64,000 nucleotides of DNA, from assembly GCA_022844475.1 (NCBI GenBank), contig JALHLR010000006.1:46669-110668 (forward strand), written 5' to 3'. The notes under the pieces were generated by a model, which made no database searches, was not told where the DNA came from, and was given only the letters and a program-made list of their open reading frames with translations. Each line of letters starts with the position of its first letter. Within the stretch, counting starts at the first letter, position 1. The DNA is from Hyphomonadaceae bacterium (lineage in GTDB: Bacteria; Pseudomonadota; Alphaproteobacteria; Caulobacterales; Hyphomonadaceae). Shown piece after piece: positions 1-7,787 of this stretch. Position numbers and translations under genes: made by a program.

Positions 1-124
1 GGCCACCCGTCCAGGAAGCGATGCTGCGTAGCGCCTCATGGCGGTCGTCAACCTGTCTGAGAAAAAGGAATAACCGCTTCTATCCGGCTTGCGAACCACG
101 CTCAACGCCAATCGCCCGCTGTGG

Positions 125-451
125 CTAGCTCGGCGCAACGCACGCCAGCTGGGCCTCGGCAATCAGGCTGGGCTGATGCAACAGGTCGCCAGGCGGCAGC
201 GTCACCATGATCGCGTCTGCCTCATCTTCCTTGCCCTGCGCCTGCAGCAGGAAGGCGCGCTGAACATCTTCACTCACCGACCCGTCGGCCACCAGCGCAT
301 CGATCTTGGTCGCCCGGCACTCGCACACGGCGGCGGAATCCCCCGCTGCAACGCAGGCCTTGGTGAACGCCAGATGCGCCTCGCTCGGCGGCGGCGTGGC
401 CTCCCCACACCCAGCCATCACGATCACACCAGCCAGCACCAGCCACTTCAT
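125..451 (-). CDS. Small cysteine-containing lipoprotein, function unknown
   Basis: 108 residues starting MKWLVLAGVIVMAGC. The hydrophobic N-terminus ends in a lipobox (MAGC, Cys15), so lipidation and export to the periplasmic side of a membrane are expected. The mature part has Cys33, a CxC pair at 43/45 and Cys104, which could form two disulfides; the rest is acidic and alanine-rich. No family was recognised. It is a stand-alone gene on the same strand as the GlpX-like gene upstream, separated by a poorly coding stretch. The call as a real gene rests on the good lipoprotein signal and ordinary residue use. Confidence 0.65.
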   Translation of the reverse strand: MKWLVLAGVIVMAGCGEATPPPSEAHLAFTKACVAAGDSAAVCECRATKIDALVADGSVSEDVQRAFLLQAQGKEDEADAIMVTLPPGDLLHQPSLIAEAQLACVAPS

Positions 452-779
452 CGATTCATCCTCTTCGCCCCTCCCTTACCATCCCGCGCCCATCCGCAAA
501 CCCTTTAACCTGCAGGGCGAGGCGGAACCGGCTTCGCCGAGGCAGGACCTTTTCACCCGGTGAGAGGGCGTCCGCCCTCGACGCGAAGCAGAGGAGAGGT
601 GGACGCGAAGGGGACGGAGGCGGCGTCTGCGGAGCAGGCGGATACCAAAACTTGGCGGACTACCGTTGTTCGAGTTTAGGGGAAACGCCGCGACGAACTC
701 CAACCCGATCAACCACTTGCCTCAAGAGTTTGAGGAAAACACTCCCGCCAAATCGGCAGGGGTGGGGAAATGCGGCCGC
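452..779. other. Intergenic stretch without a recognisable gene
   Basis: About 330 bases with no convincing coding frame on either strand. The part near 510-560 is rich in alternating CGAGGC/GCCTCG and GGCTTCGCC elements and could fold; it looks like intergenic repeat-type filler, but I found no second copy in the window. No promoter or RNA gene could be supported. Confidence 0.4.
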
Positions 780-1136
780 ATGATCAGCCGCATGAAGCGT
801 GGATATGTCCCCTTGTGGCTCCTGTGTGACCTGCCGGCACTGGTGGGCATCGCGTGGAGCTTCTGGCCGTTGATGATCATGGAGATCAGCAGCGATCGCC
901 GAAGCGAAGCTCCGCTTCGCGCAGGACCGCCAGGCCGGCCGCGTCCTCGGCTGGTATCCGCGCATCACCAGGCTCGACCAGCCCGATCCCATCGCCCACT
1001 CGTCAGAAGTCGCTAACCGCTTCGAGGCCTATCGCCTCTCGATGATGGACCCGCATGCAAGCGTCACCTTCTTCTTCAAAGAACACCGCCGCCACCACAT
1101 CCGCGCCCGCGTCGATGCGAACGCCGTGCGCGGCTG
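780..1136 (+). pseudogene. Possible broken gene: N-terminal membrane segment plus frameshifted tail
   Basis: An ATG at 780 (or 792) opens a frame with a plausible membrane helix (PLWLLCDLPALVGIAWSFWP). From about 877 a second frame reads a protein-like stretch containing LGWYPRITRLDQPDPIAHSS and FEAYRLSMMDPHASVTFFF, which has no start codon of its own. It runs without a stop into the antisense of the GlpX-like gene. A single frameshift near 880-895, in a small inverted repeat (gcgaagctccgcttcgc), would join the two halves. The tail after that is probably lost. No family was recognised. The alternative is that both frames are open by chance in GC-rich DNA. Confidence 0.3.
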
Positions 1137-2090
1137 CTACATACGCAGAGGCGTCAGCGACTTTATCGTCCGCACCACCCCATCTGCAGAAGACATCAGC
1201 ATCGTGTGCGTCTCCACCACCGTGCGCCTGCGCACTGCACCATCGAGCAGCGTTCCCTTGGTCACGCCCGTTGCCGCAAAGATCACGTCGCCTGACACAA
1301 GATCGCCGATCGAATATCGCCGCCCTGGATCCTTGACCCCGGCCCGCTGCGCCTGGATCTTCTCCGCCTCGCTGCGAAACACGAACCGTGCCTGCATCTG
1401 CCCGCCGACACAGCGCAGCGCAGCCGCCGCCAGCACACCCTCGGGCGCCTTGCCCTGGCCGACATACATGTCGATACCCGTCCCCGGCATCGCCGTATTG
1501 ATGACGCCGGCCACATCGCCATCCGGAATAAGATTGATCCGCGCCCCGGCCCTACGCAGATCGGCGATGATCTTTTCGTGCCGCGGCCGGTCCAGCACGC
1601 ACGCCGTGATCTCGCGTACATCGACGCCCTTGGCCTTCGCGAGTCTGATCGCATTCTCGCCTGCGTCCGCATCAAGATCGACCACGCCGTTCTCGTATCC
1701 CGGACCTATAGCGAGCTTTTCCATGTAGAGATCAGGAACCTGCAGCAACCCGTCACGCGGCGCCGCAGCGATCACCGCAAGCGCATTCGGCATCGCCTTC
1801 GCCGTCAGCGTCGTGCCCTCCAGCGCCTCAAGCGCAACATCGAGCTCGAGCCCCTCGCCTGTGCCAACCATCGCGCCGACATTGAGCATGTCGCCATCGG
1901 CCTCGCCGACGACGACACGACCAGAAAATTCGATCGCGCCCAACGCCTCGCGCATCGCGGCCACCGCCGCACGCTCCGCCCCGATCTCATCTCCGCGACC
2001 GACCCAGCCTTCCGCCGCTGTCGCCGCCGCGATCGTCGCGCCAGCCATCGCAAAGCCGAGCGTAGAGCAGGACGTTGTCAGCTTGCCCAT
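1137..2090 (-). CDS. glpX: Divergent GlpX-family (class II) fructose-1,6-bisphosphatase-like protein
   Basis: 317 residues, close to the usual 320-335 for GlpX, which hydrolyses fructose 1,6-bisphosphate to fructose 6-phosphate in gluconeogenesis. Family blocks are clear: GRGDE (31-35), VVVGE (59-63), LEGTT (90-94), PDLYMEKL (119-126), IPDGDVAG (188-195) and GKAPEGV (213-219). The metal-site region is altered. The usual VDPIEGT reads LEALEGT, so the Asp that matches E. coli Asp85 is Glu88. The loop after GE, normally GExDEAPML, is about three residues shorter (ADGDML). Activity or specificity may therefore differ. In many alphaproteobacteria glpX directly follows an aminotransferase-hom pair; here those genes lie 5.7 kb away. 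Confidence 0.85.
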   Translation of the reverse strand: MGKLTTSCSTLGFAMAGATIAAATAAEGWVGRGDEIGAERAAVAAMREALGAIEFSGRVVVGEADGDMLNVGAMVGTGEGLELDVALEALEGTTLTAKAMPNALAVIAAAPRDGLLQVPDLYMEKLAIGPGYENGVVDLDADAGENAIRLAKAKGVDVREITACVLDRPRHEKIIADLRRAGARINLIPDGDVAGVINTAMPGTGIDMYVGQGKAPEGVLAAAALRCVGGQMQARFVFRSEAEKIQAQRAGVKDPGRRYSIGDLVSGDVIFAATGVTKGTLLDGAVRRRTVVETHTMLMSSADGVVRTIKSLTPLRM

Positions 2091-2207
2091 ATGGTCTCCT
2101 GCCCCGAATCAACTTCGACAGGCATACGCCTCGCGGAGTCAGCACCCAAGCAGAAATCCCGCTTCCGGGGTTCCTGCCTGATGCTGCGCTGCACTCTGAA
2201 GCAGGCG

Positions 2208-2642
2208 CTAGTTGGCCGTGATCTGCCCGCGGATTTCACCACCACGGTTCGCGGCAGTGTGGACGTTGACGTAGTATTTGCCTGCCGCCAGTTCGGCCGC
2301 CTGCACATCGGTCAATGTCGCCGTTCCGGTGATCGGGCTCGTTGCCGACGGGAAGGGCACGACCGGCCCGGCATTCGCGCCCGGCTCTGCCGGCCCATGA
2401 ATATGCGCGGCCATCGCCGGTCCCGTCAGGCCCTCATAAGTCACCATGTAGCTTAGCGCCTTCGTCGCCGGATCATAGGTGAACGTCCCCGCGCCCTTGC
2501 CGCTCGATGTGATGCCGGCGCCGGGCGCAAGCGTAGCCGAAAAGCTCGGAAGCTTCGGTGCCTCCGGCATCATCGGCTCGGTCGCGCACGCGCCCAGGAA
2601 CAGGCCGGACGCAACCACGGAAGCAAGGAACAGGCGTTTCAT
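2208..2642 (-). CDS. CHRD-domain lipoprotein
   Basis: 144 residues with an N-terminal lipoprotein signal (lipobox LGAC, Cys19). The start is the ATG directly before MKRLFLASVV; a longer frame exists upstream but would bury the signal peptide. The mature protein is one CHRD domain: a beta-rich core, then AAHIHGPAEPG and, near the end, YYVNVHTAANRGGEIRGQI, both hallmark stretches of CHRD proteins. CHRD domains occur in chordin and in many bacterial envelope proteins of unknown role. It is divergent from the aminotransferase gene across a 120-base gap that must hold both promoters. Confidence 0.85.
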   Translation of the reverse strand: MKRLFLASVVASGLFLGACATEPMMPEAPKLPSFSATLAPGAGITSSGKGAGTFTYDPATKALSYMVTYEGLTGPAMAAHIHGPAEPGANAGPVVPFPSATSPITGTATLTDVQAAELAAGKYYVNVHTAANRGGEIRGQITAN

Positions 2643-2762
2643 GCGATGCTCTCCCACACGAAGCCGGATCACCGTCCGGCTTTTCTGACGGCAGCCTATA
2701 CCCCTCGCCGATCCACGGCCACCCTCTTGCCGACCGCATCCAGCCAGCCCAACAATCGCACT

Positions 2763-4085
2763 ATGACCCATACGCTGCGCCCCAATTCGCTCGACGCTTT
2801 CTGGATGCCCTTCACGCCCAACAAGGCGTTCAAGGCCGACCCGCGCTTGGTCGTGCGCGCCGATGGCATGTTCTACTTCACCTCGGACGGGCGACCAATT
2901 CTCGACGGAACGTCCGGTCTCTGGTGCGTCGCCGCTGGCCATAACCAGCCGAAGATTGTCGACGCTATCCGCAAGGCAGCGGGCGAACTCGACTACGCAG
3001 GCAACTTCAATCTCGGTCACCCGCTCGCCTTCGAATTCGCCAATCGCCTCACCGGACTCACGCCCGATGGCCTCGATCGTATCTTCTTCTCAAATTCCGG
3101 ATCGGAAAGCGTCGAAAGCGCCCTCAAGATCGCGCTCGCCTACCAGCGCGCGCGGGGCAGGCCGAACAAGTACCGCCTTATCGGCCGCGAGCGGGCCTAT
3201 CATGGCGTAAATTTCGGCGGCATCTCGGTTGGCGGCATCGGCCGCAACCGGCTCGGCTTCGGCCCGATGGTCGGCGGCGTCGATCACCTGCCGCACACGC
3301 ACGACATTGCCCGCAACGCCTTCACCCGCGGCCAGCCCGAACACGGCGCCGAACTCGCCGACGCGCTCGAGCGCCTCATCCTCCTGCATGACGCCTCAAC
3401 CATCGCCGCCGTCATCGTCGAGCCTGTCGCCGGCTCAACGGGAGTCCTCGTCCCACCCAAAGGTTATCTCCAACGCCTCCGCGAACTCTGCACCAAACAC
3501 GACATCCTTCTTATTTTTGATGAAGTCATCACCGGCTTCGGCCGCCTCGGCGCGCCGTTCGCCTCGCACTATTTCGACGTGAGCCCCGATCTGATCACCA
3601 TGGCGAAGGCGATCAACAACGCGACCGTTCCGATGGGCGCTGTCGCCGCCAGCCGCGAGGTCCACGACACGCTTCTGGCCAACTCCGAAACGCCGATCGA
3701 GCTGTTCCACGGCTATACCATGACCGGCCACCCGCTCGCCTGCGCCGCGGGTCTCGCCACGCTCGACGTCTTCAAGGAACAGCGCCTCTTCGAACGCGCC
3801 GCCGAACTCGCTCCCTACTGGGAGAATGCGCTTCACTCCCTGCGCGACGCCCGCCATGTCATCGACATCCGCAATCTCGGCCTAATCGGCGGCATCGAAC
3901 TCGAACCCCGCCCCGGCAAGCCCACCACCCGCGCCCTCGAAGCCTTCCGCACCTGCTTCGACCAGGGCCTGCTGATCCGCGTCACCGGCGACATCATCGC
4001 CCTCTCACCTCCGCTGATCGTCGAGAAGGCGCAGATCGACCAGATGGTCGACACGATCCGCAACGTTCTCAACCGCCTTGAATAG
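2763..4085 (+). CDS. Omega-amino acid (beta-alanine):pyruvate aminotransferase, class III PLP
   Basis: 440 residues, the usual length of this subgroup. It moves the amino group of beta-alanine or another omega-amine to pyruvate, giving malonate semialdehyde (or an aldehyde) and alanine. The opening LDAFWMPFTPNKAFKADPRL, then GTSGLWCVAAGH, FFSNSGSESVESALKIA and IGRERAYHGVNFGG are characteristic of omega-amino acid:pyruvate enzymes rather than AstC/ArgD. The PLP-contacting Asp is D253 (IFDEV) and the Schiff-base lysine is K282 (TMAKAINNATVPMGAV). The ATG at 2763 gives the family N-terminus; longer in-frame starts add unrelated sequence. A hydrolase gene follows after 18 bases and is probably co-transcribed. 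Confidence 0.92.
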   Translation: MTHTLRPNSLDAFWMPFTPNKAFKADPRLVVRADGMFYFTSDGRPILDGTSGLWCVAAGHNQPKIVDAIRKAAGELDYAGNFNLGHPLAFEFANRLTGLTPDGLDRIFFSNSGSESVESALKIALAYQRARGRPNKYRLIGRERAYHGVNFGGISVGGIGRNRLGFGPMVGGVDHLPHTHDIARNAFTRGQPEHGAELADALERLILLHDASTIAAVIVEPVAGSTGVLVPPKGYLQRLRELCTKHDILLIFDEVITGFGRLGAPFASHYFDVSPDLITMAKAINNATVPMGAVAASREVHDTLLANSETPIELFHGYTMTGHPLACAAGLATLDVFKEQRLFERAAELAPYWENALHSLRDARHVIDIRNLGLIGGIELEPRPGKPTTRALEAFRTCFDQGLLIRVTGDIIALSPPLIVEKAQIDQMVDTIRNVLNRLE

Positions 4086-4103
4086 CAGAAAATCGGTCAA
4101 CAC

Positions 4104-5789
4104 GTGACCCTCACAGATATCCTACTGATCGCCGCACTGCTTGTCTTTGTGATCGCCTGGTGGGTACGCAAGACACCCGCGCGCCGCATCGTGTTGATCG
4201 CATCAGCGGCCGCCGCCTTCGTGATCGGCATCGCAGGCTATCTCGATGATCGCTGGCAGAACATCGGCGGCGCGATTGTCGGCGCGATGTTCCTGGCCGG
4301 CCTCGGTGGCGTTGTGCTGAAGAACCGCTTCACAAAGACAGACCGCACCGGCGGCGTTCCATGGCTCTCCGGCGTCTTCATCGCTCTGGGACTTGCGGCG
4401 ACCACCGCAACGATTCTCATCTTCCCCGTCTGGCCGCTTCCGAAACCGTCAGGTCAGTACGCGGTCGGCGTCCGGTCATTCGAGATCAGCGACGCCAGCC
4501 GCAAGGGCGTCTTCGCTGCAAAGCCCGATGCACCGCGCCGCCTGCTGGTCCGCGTCTGGTATCCGGCGCAGTCCACGTCAGGCGATCCTGCTTCCTATTT
4601 CAGCGCCGCTGAGATGACGAGCACGGTTCCTTCGTTAGGCAGGCTGGCTGGCGTGCCGTTCTTCTTCAGCTATGCGCGCCACGTGAAGACGAACTCGTTC
4701 CAGAATGCGCCCTTGCTTGCCGACGCGAAGGACCTGCCCGTCGTCATCTACAGCCACGGCTACACGTCCTACCTGAACCAGAACACAGCGCTGATGGAAG
4801 AGCTGGCCAGCAACGGGTACGTCGTCTTCTCGGTCCAGCACACCTACGACTCGGCAGACACCGCATTTTTGAACGGGGACGTCGCGCCGACGGACCCGAA
4901 ACTGATGGAGCCCATGTCGGAAGAGTCCGTCCGTCCCTCGCAAGCCGATGCCTTCGGCGGCGACACGCTCGACAAGCGTATCAACGCCGCCCTGGCCTTT
5001 CAGGAATTCGCAGTGAAAAACGGCGATCGTATCGCCATCGCGAGTACGAAGCACTGGGTCGCCGATCGGCTCTTCCTGCACGATACGCTGCAGAATGATC
5101 CTCCCGCGGAGGCTGCCGACATAGCGCAGGCCAGTGATCTCGACCGGGTCGGCGAGGCAGGGATGTCGTTCGGCGGCGCCATCTCGGGCGAGATCTGCAT
5201 GATCGACAGACGCTGCGCAGCAGGCGTCAACATGGATGGCGGTAACTTCCCGTTCTCGTCCTTCAACGCAGACATTCCGGCGCCCTTCCTGATGTTCCAC
5301 TCCGATCCTGCCTACCTCTACAAGGCGATAGAGCGACCGCTCCCCGAGGAGGGGGCGCCGCGCAGCTTCAACGAGTTTTCATACGAGCGCATCGCAACCG
5401 CTGGATCGCGTCCGGACGTCTACCGCGTTTCACTGAAGCAAACGCAGCACCTTGGCCTTTCCGACTCCGCCTGGTTCGTCGGCCAGCCGGTGCGCGGCAT
5501 ACTGTTCGGCGACGCCTCGGCGGAGACAATGCTCGGCGCCCAGAACGCCTTCATCCGTGGCTTCTTCGACAAGCATCTCAAAGGTGAAGCCAACAACTTT
5601 CCAGCGCCGCAACTGGCGGAGTATGAAGGCAGGGTGGTGACCATCCCAAATAGCGACCTGCCGGCCTGGTGGAGCGCGAAGCCGGAATCGGAACGCGCGG
5701 CGCTCGAAGCTAGGATCAATGCGGTGAAGCCAAGATACGAGGCGCCGCCCAACCCGGAAGCCCCCGCGCCAACGCCTCCACCTACCTGA
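4104..5789 (+). CDS. Membrane-anchored alpha/beta hydrolase, PAF-acetylhydrolase/dienelactone hydrolase type
   Basis: 561 residues from a GTG start 18 bases after the aminotransferase. The first ~110 residues hold about four membrane helices (roughly 4-20, 28-46, 54-72, 88-108). An alpha/beta hydrolase domain follows. VVIYSHGYTSY (213-223) gives the oxyanion-hole region. GMSFGG (353-358) is the nucleophile elbow with Ser355. The catalytic Asp may be D378 in NMDGG, and QTQHLGLSD supplies a candidate His. The overall pattern resembles plasma PAF-acetylhydrolase-like proteins. The C-terminus is proline-rich. The substrate is unknown. The 3' end overlaps the convergent dipeptidase gene by 8 bases. 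Confidence 0.8.
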   Translation: MTLTDILLIAALLVFVIAWWVRKTPARRIVLIASAAAAFVIGIAGYLDDRWQNIGGAIVGAMFLAGLGGVVLKNRFTKTDRTGGVPWLSGVFIALGLAATTATILIFPVWPLPKPSGQYAVGVRSFEISDASRKGVFAAKPDAPRRLLVRVWYPAQSTSGDPASYFSAAEMTSTVPSLGRLAGVPFFFSYARHVKTNSFQNAPLLADAKDLPVVIYSHGYTSYLNQNTALMEELASNGYVVFSVQHTYDSADTAFLNGDVAPTDPKLMEPMSEESVRPSQADAFGGDTLDKRINAALAFQEFAVKNGDRIAIASTKHWVADRLFLHDTLQNDPPAEAADIAQASDLDRVGEAGMSFGGAISGEICMIDRRCAAGVNMDGGNFPFSSFNADIPAPFLMFHSDPAYLYKAIERPLPEEGAPRSFNEFSYERIATAGSRPDVYRVSLKQTQHLGLSDSAWFVGQPVRGILFGDASAETMLGAQNAFIRGFFDKHLKGEANNFPAPQLAEYEGRVVTIPNSDLPAWWSAKPESERAALEARINAVKPRYEAPPNPEAPAPTPPPT

Positions 5790-6462
5790 CCGCAAAATCG
5801 AAATACGTGTCCGGATAGGGCTCTTGATTGAGCGTGAAGTGCCACCATTCTTCTTTCAGCGGTCGGAAGCCGTTCGCAATCATAACGTCCTGCAGCAACA
5901 TCCGGTTCGCACGCGCCTGCGGCGCCACCTCAGGTTCGCGCGGCCATGAACGCGTGTCGAAGAGATCGTACGGCCCGCCCATGTCCAGCTCCTCGCCGCT
6001 GCGTACATCGACCAGCGTGACATCTAGCGTCGAGCCGCGCGAATGGCCCGAACGCTCCGCGATATAGCCAAGCTCGAACAGGCGCGACTTGTCGACGTTC
6101 GGATAGTAGTCCGCCTTGCGCTTCTGGTCAGCCGGATCGCCCGCCCACACTGCAAAGTCAGCGACCGCGCGGGCGGGCCGATAGCAGTCGAACACTTTCA
6201 GACCGAGGCCGAACTCCGAGAACTTCACCTGCACACGCGCAAGCGCAGCGACGGCGTCGCTGGTCAGAAGACAGACCGGCGCATCGTAGCCCGCGATCGG
6301 GCGCCCTGTGAAATTCTCGCTGCCCGCATAGCGAATCTCGACGACGAGGCTCGGGATCGCCTTTCCGGCGTCGGCAAATCCTGAACGGTCCTGTCCGTCA
6401 GCTGGCAGGCCAGCGCACGCCGTCAAGGCGCCGGCAAGAAAGCAGACAGAGATGTGACGCAT
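5782..6462 (-). CDS. VanX-like D-alanyl-D-alanine dipeptidase, lipoprotein
   Basis: 226 residues from the ATG at MRHISVCFLAG, which gives a lipoprotein signal ending LTAC (Cys16). The domain is peptidase family M15D. The zinc ligands and catalytic residues match VanX spacing: SGHSRGSTLD with His140 and Asp147, and EEWWHF with Glu205 and His208. The substrate-binding Arg is R95 in CYRPA. These enzymes cut D-Ala-D-Ala and related dipeptides. With no vanHA-type genes nearby and an exported, lipidated form, a role in recycling peptidoglycan-derived dipeptides is more likely than glycopeptide resistance. It may be divergently regulated with the serine hydrolase gene, with starts 121 bases apart. 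Confidence 0.88.
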   Translation of the reverse strand: MRHISVCFLAGALTACAGLPADGQDRSGFADAGKAIPSLVVEIRYAGSENFTGRPIAGYDAPVCLLTSDAVAALARVQVKFSEFGLGLKVFDCYRPARAVADFAVWAGDPADQKRKADYYPNVDKSRLFELGYIAERSGHSRGSTLDVTLVDVRSGEELDMGGPYDLFDTRSWPREPEVAPQARANRMLLQDVMIANGFRPLKEEWWHFTLNQEPYPDTYFDFAVR

Positions 6463-6583
6463 ACCCAACTGGATACCTGCCGCTGAATGAATCGTGGTCA
6501 AACACAATGTCATTGGTACGCGGACCGGCGACTCCCGGCAACGCCGCACTGGCCAAAGCCTCAAGTTCGCCTAGGCTGGTCCG

Positions 6584-7786
6584 ATGACACGATTTCTGAG
6601 CGGCGTGAGCTTCATCCTTCTCCTTGCATCAGCATGCGCCGCGGCTCCGCGCGGGTCCATGGCCGAAGTCCGTGTCGCCTTCGATCGCACTGGCATCCGC
6701 GGTGCGACAGCATCCGGCCATGCCGATCTCGCCGCCGGTCGCCTGATCACCGCGGATGATCCCGTTCGCATCGCCTCGATCTCCAAGCTGGTCGTCGCCA
6801 TCGGCGTGATGCGTCTGGTCGAGCAGGGCCTGCTGTCGCTGGACGAAGACGTGTCGGCGAGCCTGGGCTGGACGTTGCGCCATCCCGCCTTTCCCGACAG
6901 GCCCATCACCCTGCGCCTGCTACTCTCGCACCGCACCGGCCTAACCGACAATGTGACGTACGTCCTTCCTCTCGATGCCTCGCTCCAGACCGTGCTCGCC
7001 GACCCGGCGGCGTGGGATCCAGACCACGGGCCGGGAGATCGCTTCGCCTACGTCAATTTCAATTTTCCCGTCGTCGCCTCCGTCATGGAGAGGGCAACCG
7101 AAGAGCGCTTCGACATGCTGATGCGCCGTCTGGTGCTGGCGCCACTCCAACTGGACGCCTGTTTCAACTGGGACACTTGCAGCGACGCGGCCGTTGCCCG
7201 CGGCGTTGTGCTCTATCGCGACGGCGAACCGGTGCTTGACGACAATCACGGCGCACGACCCGAATGCTCCGTCACGCCGGCCGCAGACGGATCATGCGAT
7301 CTCACGACGTGGCGGGCAGGCGCGAATGGCGCGACCTTCTCGCCGCAGGGCGGGCTGCGCATCTCGGCGAACGGCCTTGCCGTGATCGGTCGCCTTTTGC
7401 TGGGGCGCGGCGAGGTCGACGGTGTACGCCTGCTGTCGCCCGCATCGGTCGATGTTGTGCTGACGCCCGTCTGGACGTTCGACGGCGGCAACGGCCAAAC
7501 CTTCGAGGCGGATACTGCGGATGCAACATCCGACGGCGTGTTCTGCGCCTACGGCCACGCAACTCATACGCTGGCTACGCCGGTTTCGGGCTGTCGCGAC
7601 GACCCGTTCGGAGACGGCGTCCGCCGCGTCGGCCATTCCGGCGACGCCTACGGTCTCAAGTCAGGCCTGTGGGTGGATATGGCCGCTGGAACCGGCGTCG
7701 CGTTCTTCGCGACGGATGCCCCAGCCGACCCCGGGCGCCGCTCGGCCTTCTATGCGATCGAGGAAAAGCTGGTGACGGGCCAATAG
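6584..7786 (+). CDS. Class C beta-lactamase-like serine hydrolase
   Basis: 400 residues with an export signal ([18 protein letters not shown]; possible lipobox at Cys18). The family active-site triad is complete: SISK with Ser65 and Lys68, YVN at 156-158, and HSG in VGHSGDAYG near the C-terminus. HRTGL around 116-120 is also typical of the beta-lactamase/penicillin-binding-protein-like family. Members range from true AmpC to esterases and D-aminopeptidases, so beta-lactam hydrolysis cannot be assumed. Several cysteines between the YVN and HSG motifs (for example near CFNWDTC) suggest disulfides in the periplasm. It sits divergent from a D-Ala-D-Ala dipeptidase, so a role in peptidoglycan turnover is possible. 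Confidence 0.85.
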   Translation: MTRFLSGVSFILLLASACAAAPRGSMAEVRVAFDRTGIRGATASGHADLAAGRLITADDPVRIASISKLVVAIGVMRLVEQGLLSLDEDVSASLGWTLRHPAFPDRPITLRLLLSHRTGLTDNVTYVLPLDASLQTVLADPAAWDPDHGPGDRFAYVNFNFPVVASVMERATEERFDMLMRRLVLAPLQLDACFNWDTCSDAAVARGVVLYRDGEPVLDDNHGARPECSVTPAADGSCDLTTWRAGANGATFSPQGGLRISANGLAVIGRLLLGRGEVDGVRLLSPASVDVVLTPVWTFDGGNGQTFEADTADATSDGVFCAYGHATHTLATPVSGCRDDPFGDGVRRVGHSGDAYGLKSGLWVDMAAGTGVAFFATDAPADPGRRSAFYAIEEKLVTGQ

Positions 7787-7787
7787 C

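Noticed and set aside
1..39. Possible start of a minus-strand gene at the left edge (MRRYAASLPGRVA)
   Set aside because: Only 13 codons before the window ends and no convincing ribosome site, so it cannot be supported, although a recJ-like gene could be expected there.
1578..2456. Long plus-strand open frame of 292 codons over glpX and the CHRD gene
   Set aside because: Arg/His-rich composition and antisense to two genes with clear family motifs; a typical GC-rich shadow.
2763..4085. Considered as the missing astC
   Set aside because: Motifs (WMPFTPNKAFKADPRL, GTSGLWCVAAGH) belong to omega-amino acid:pyruvate aminotransferases, and the gene is 23 kb from the ast run in another context.
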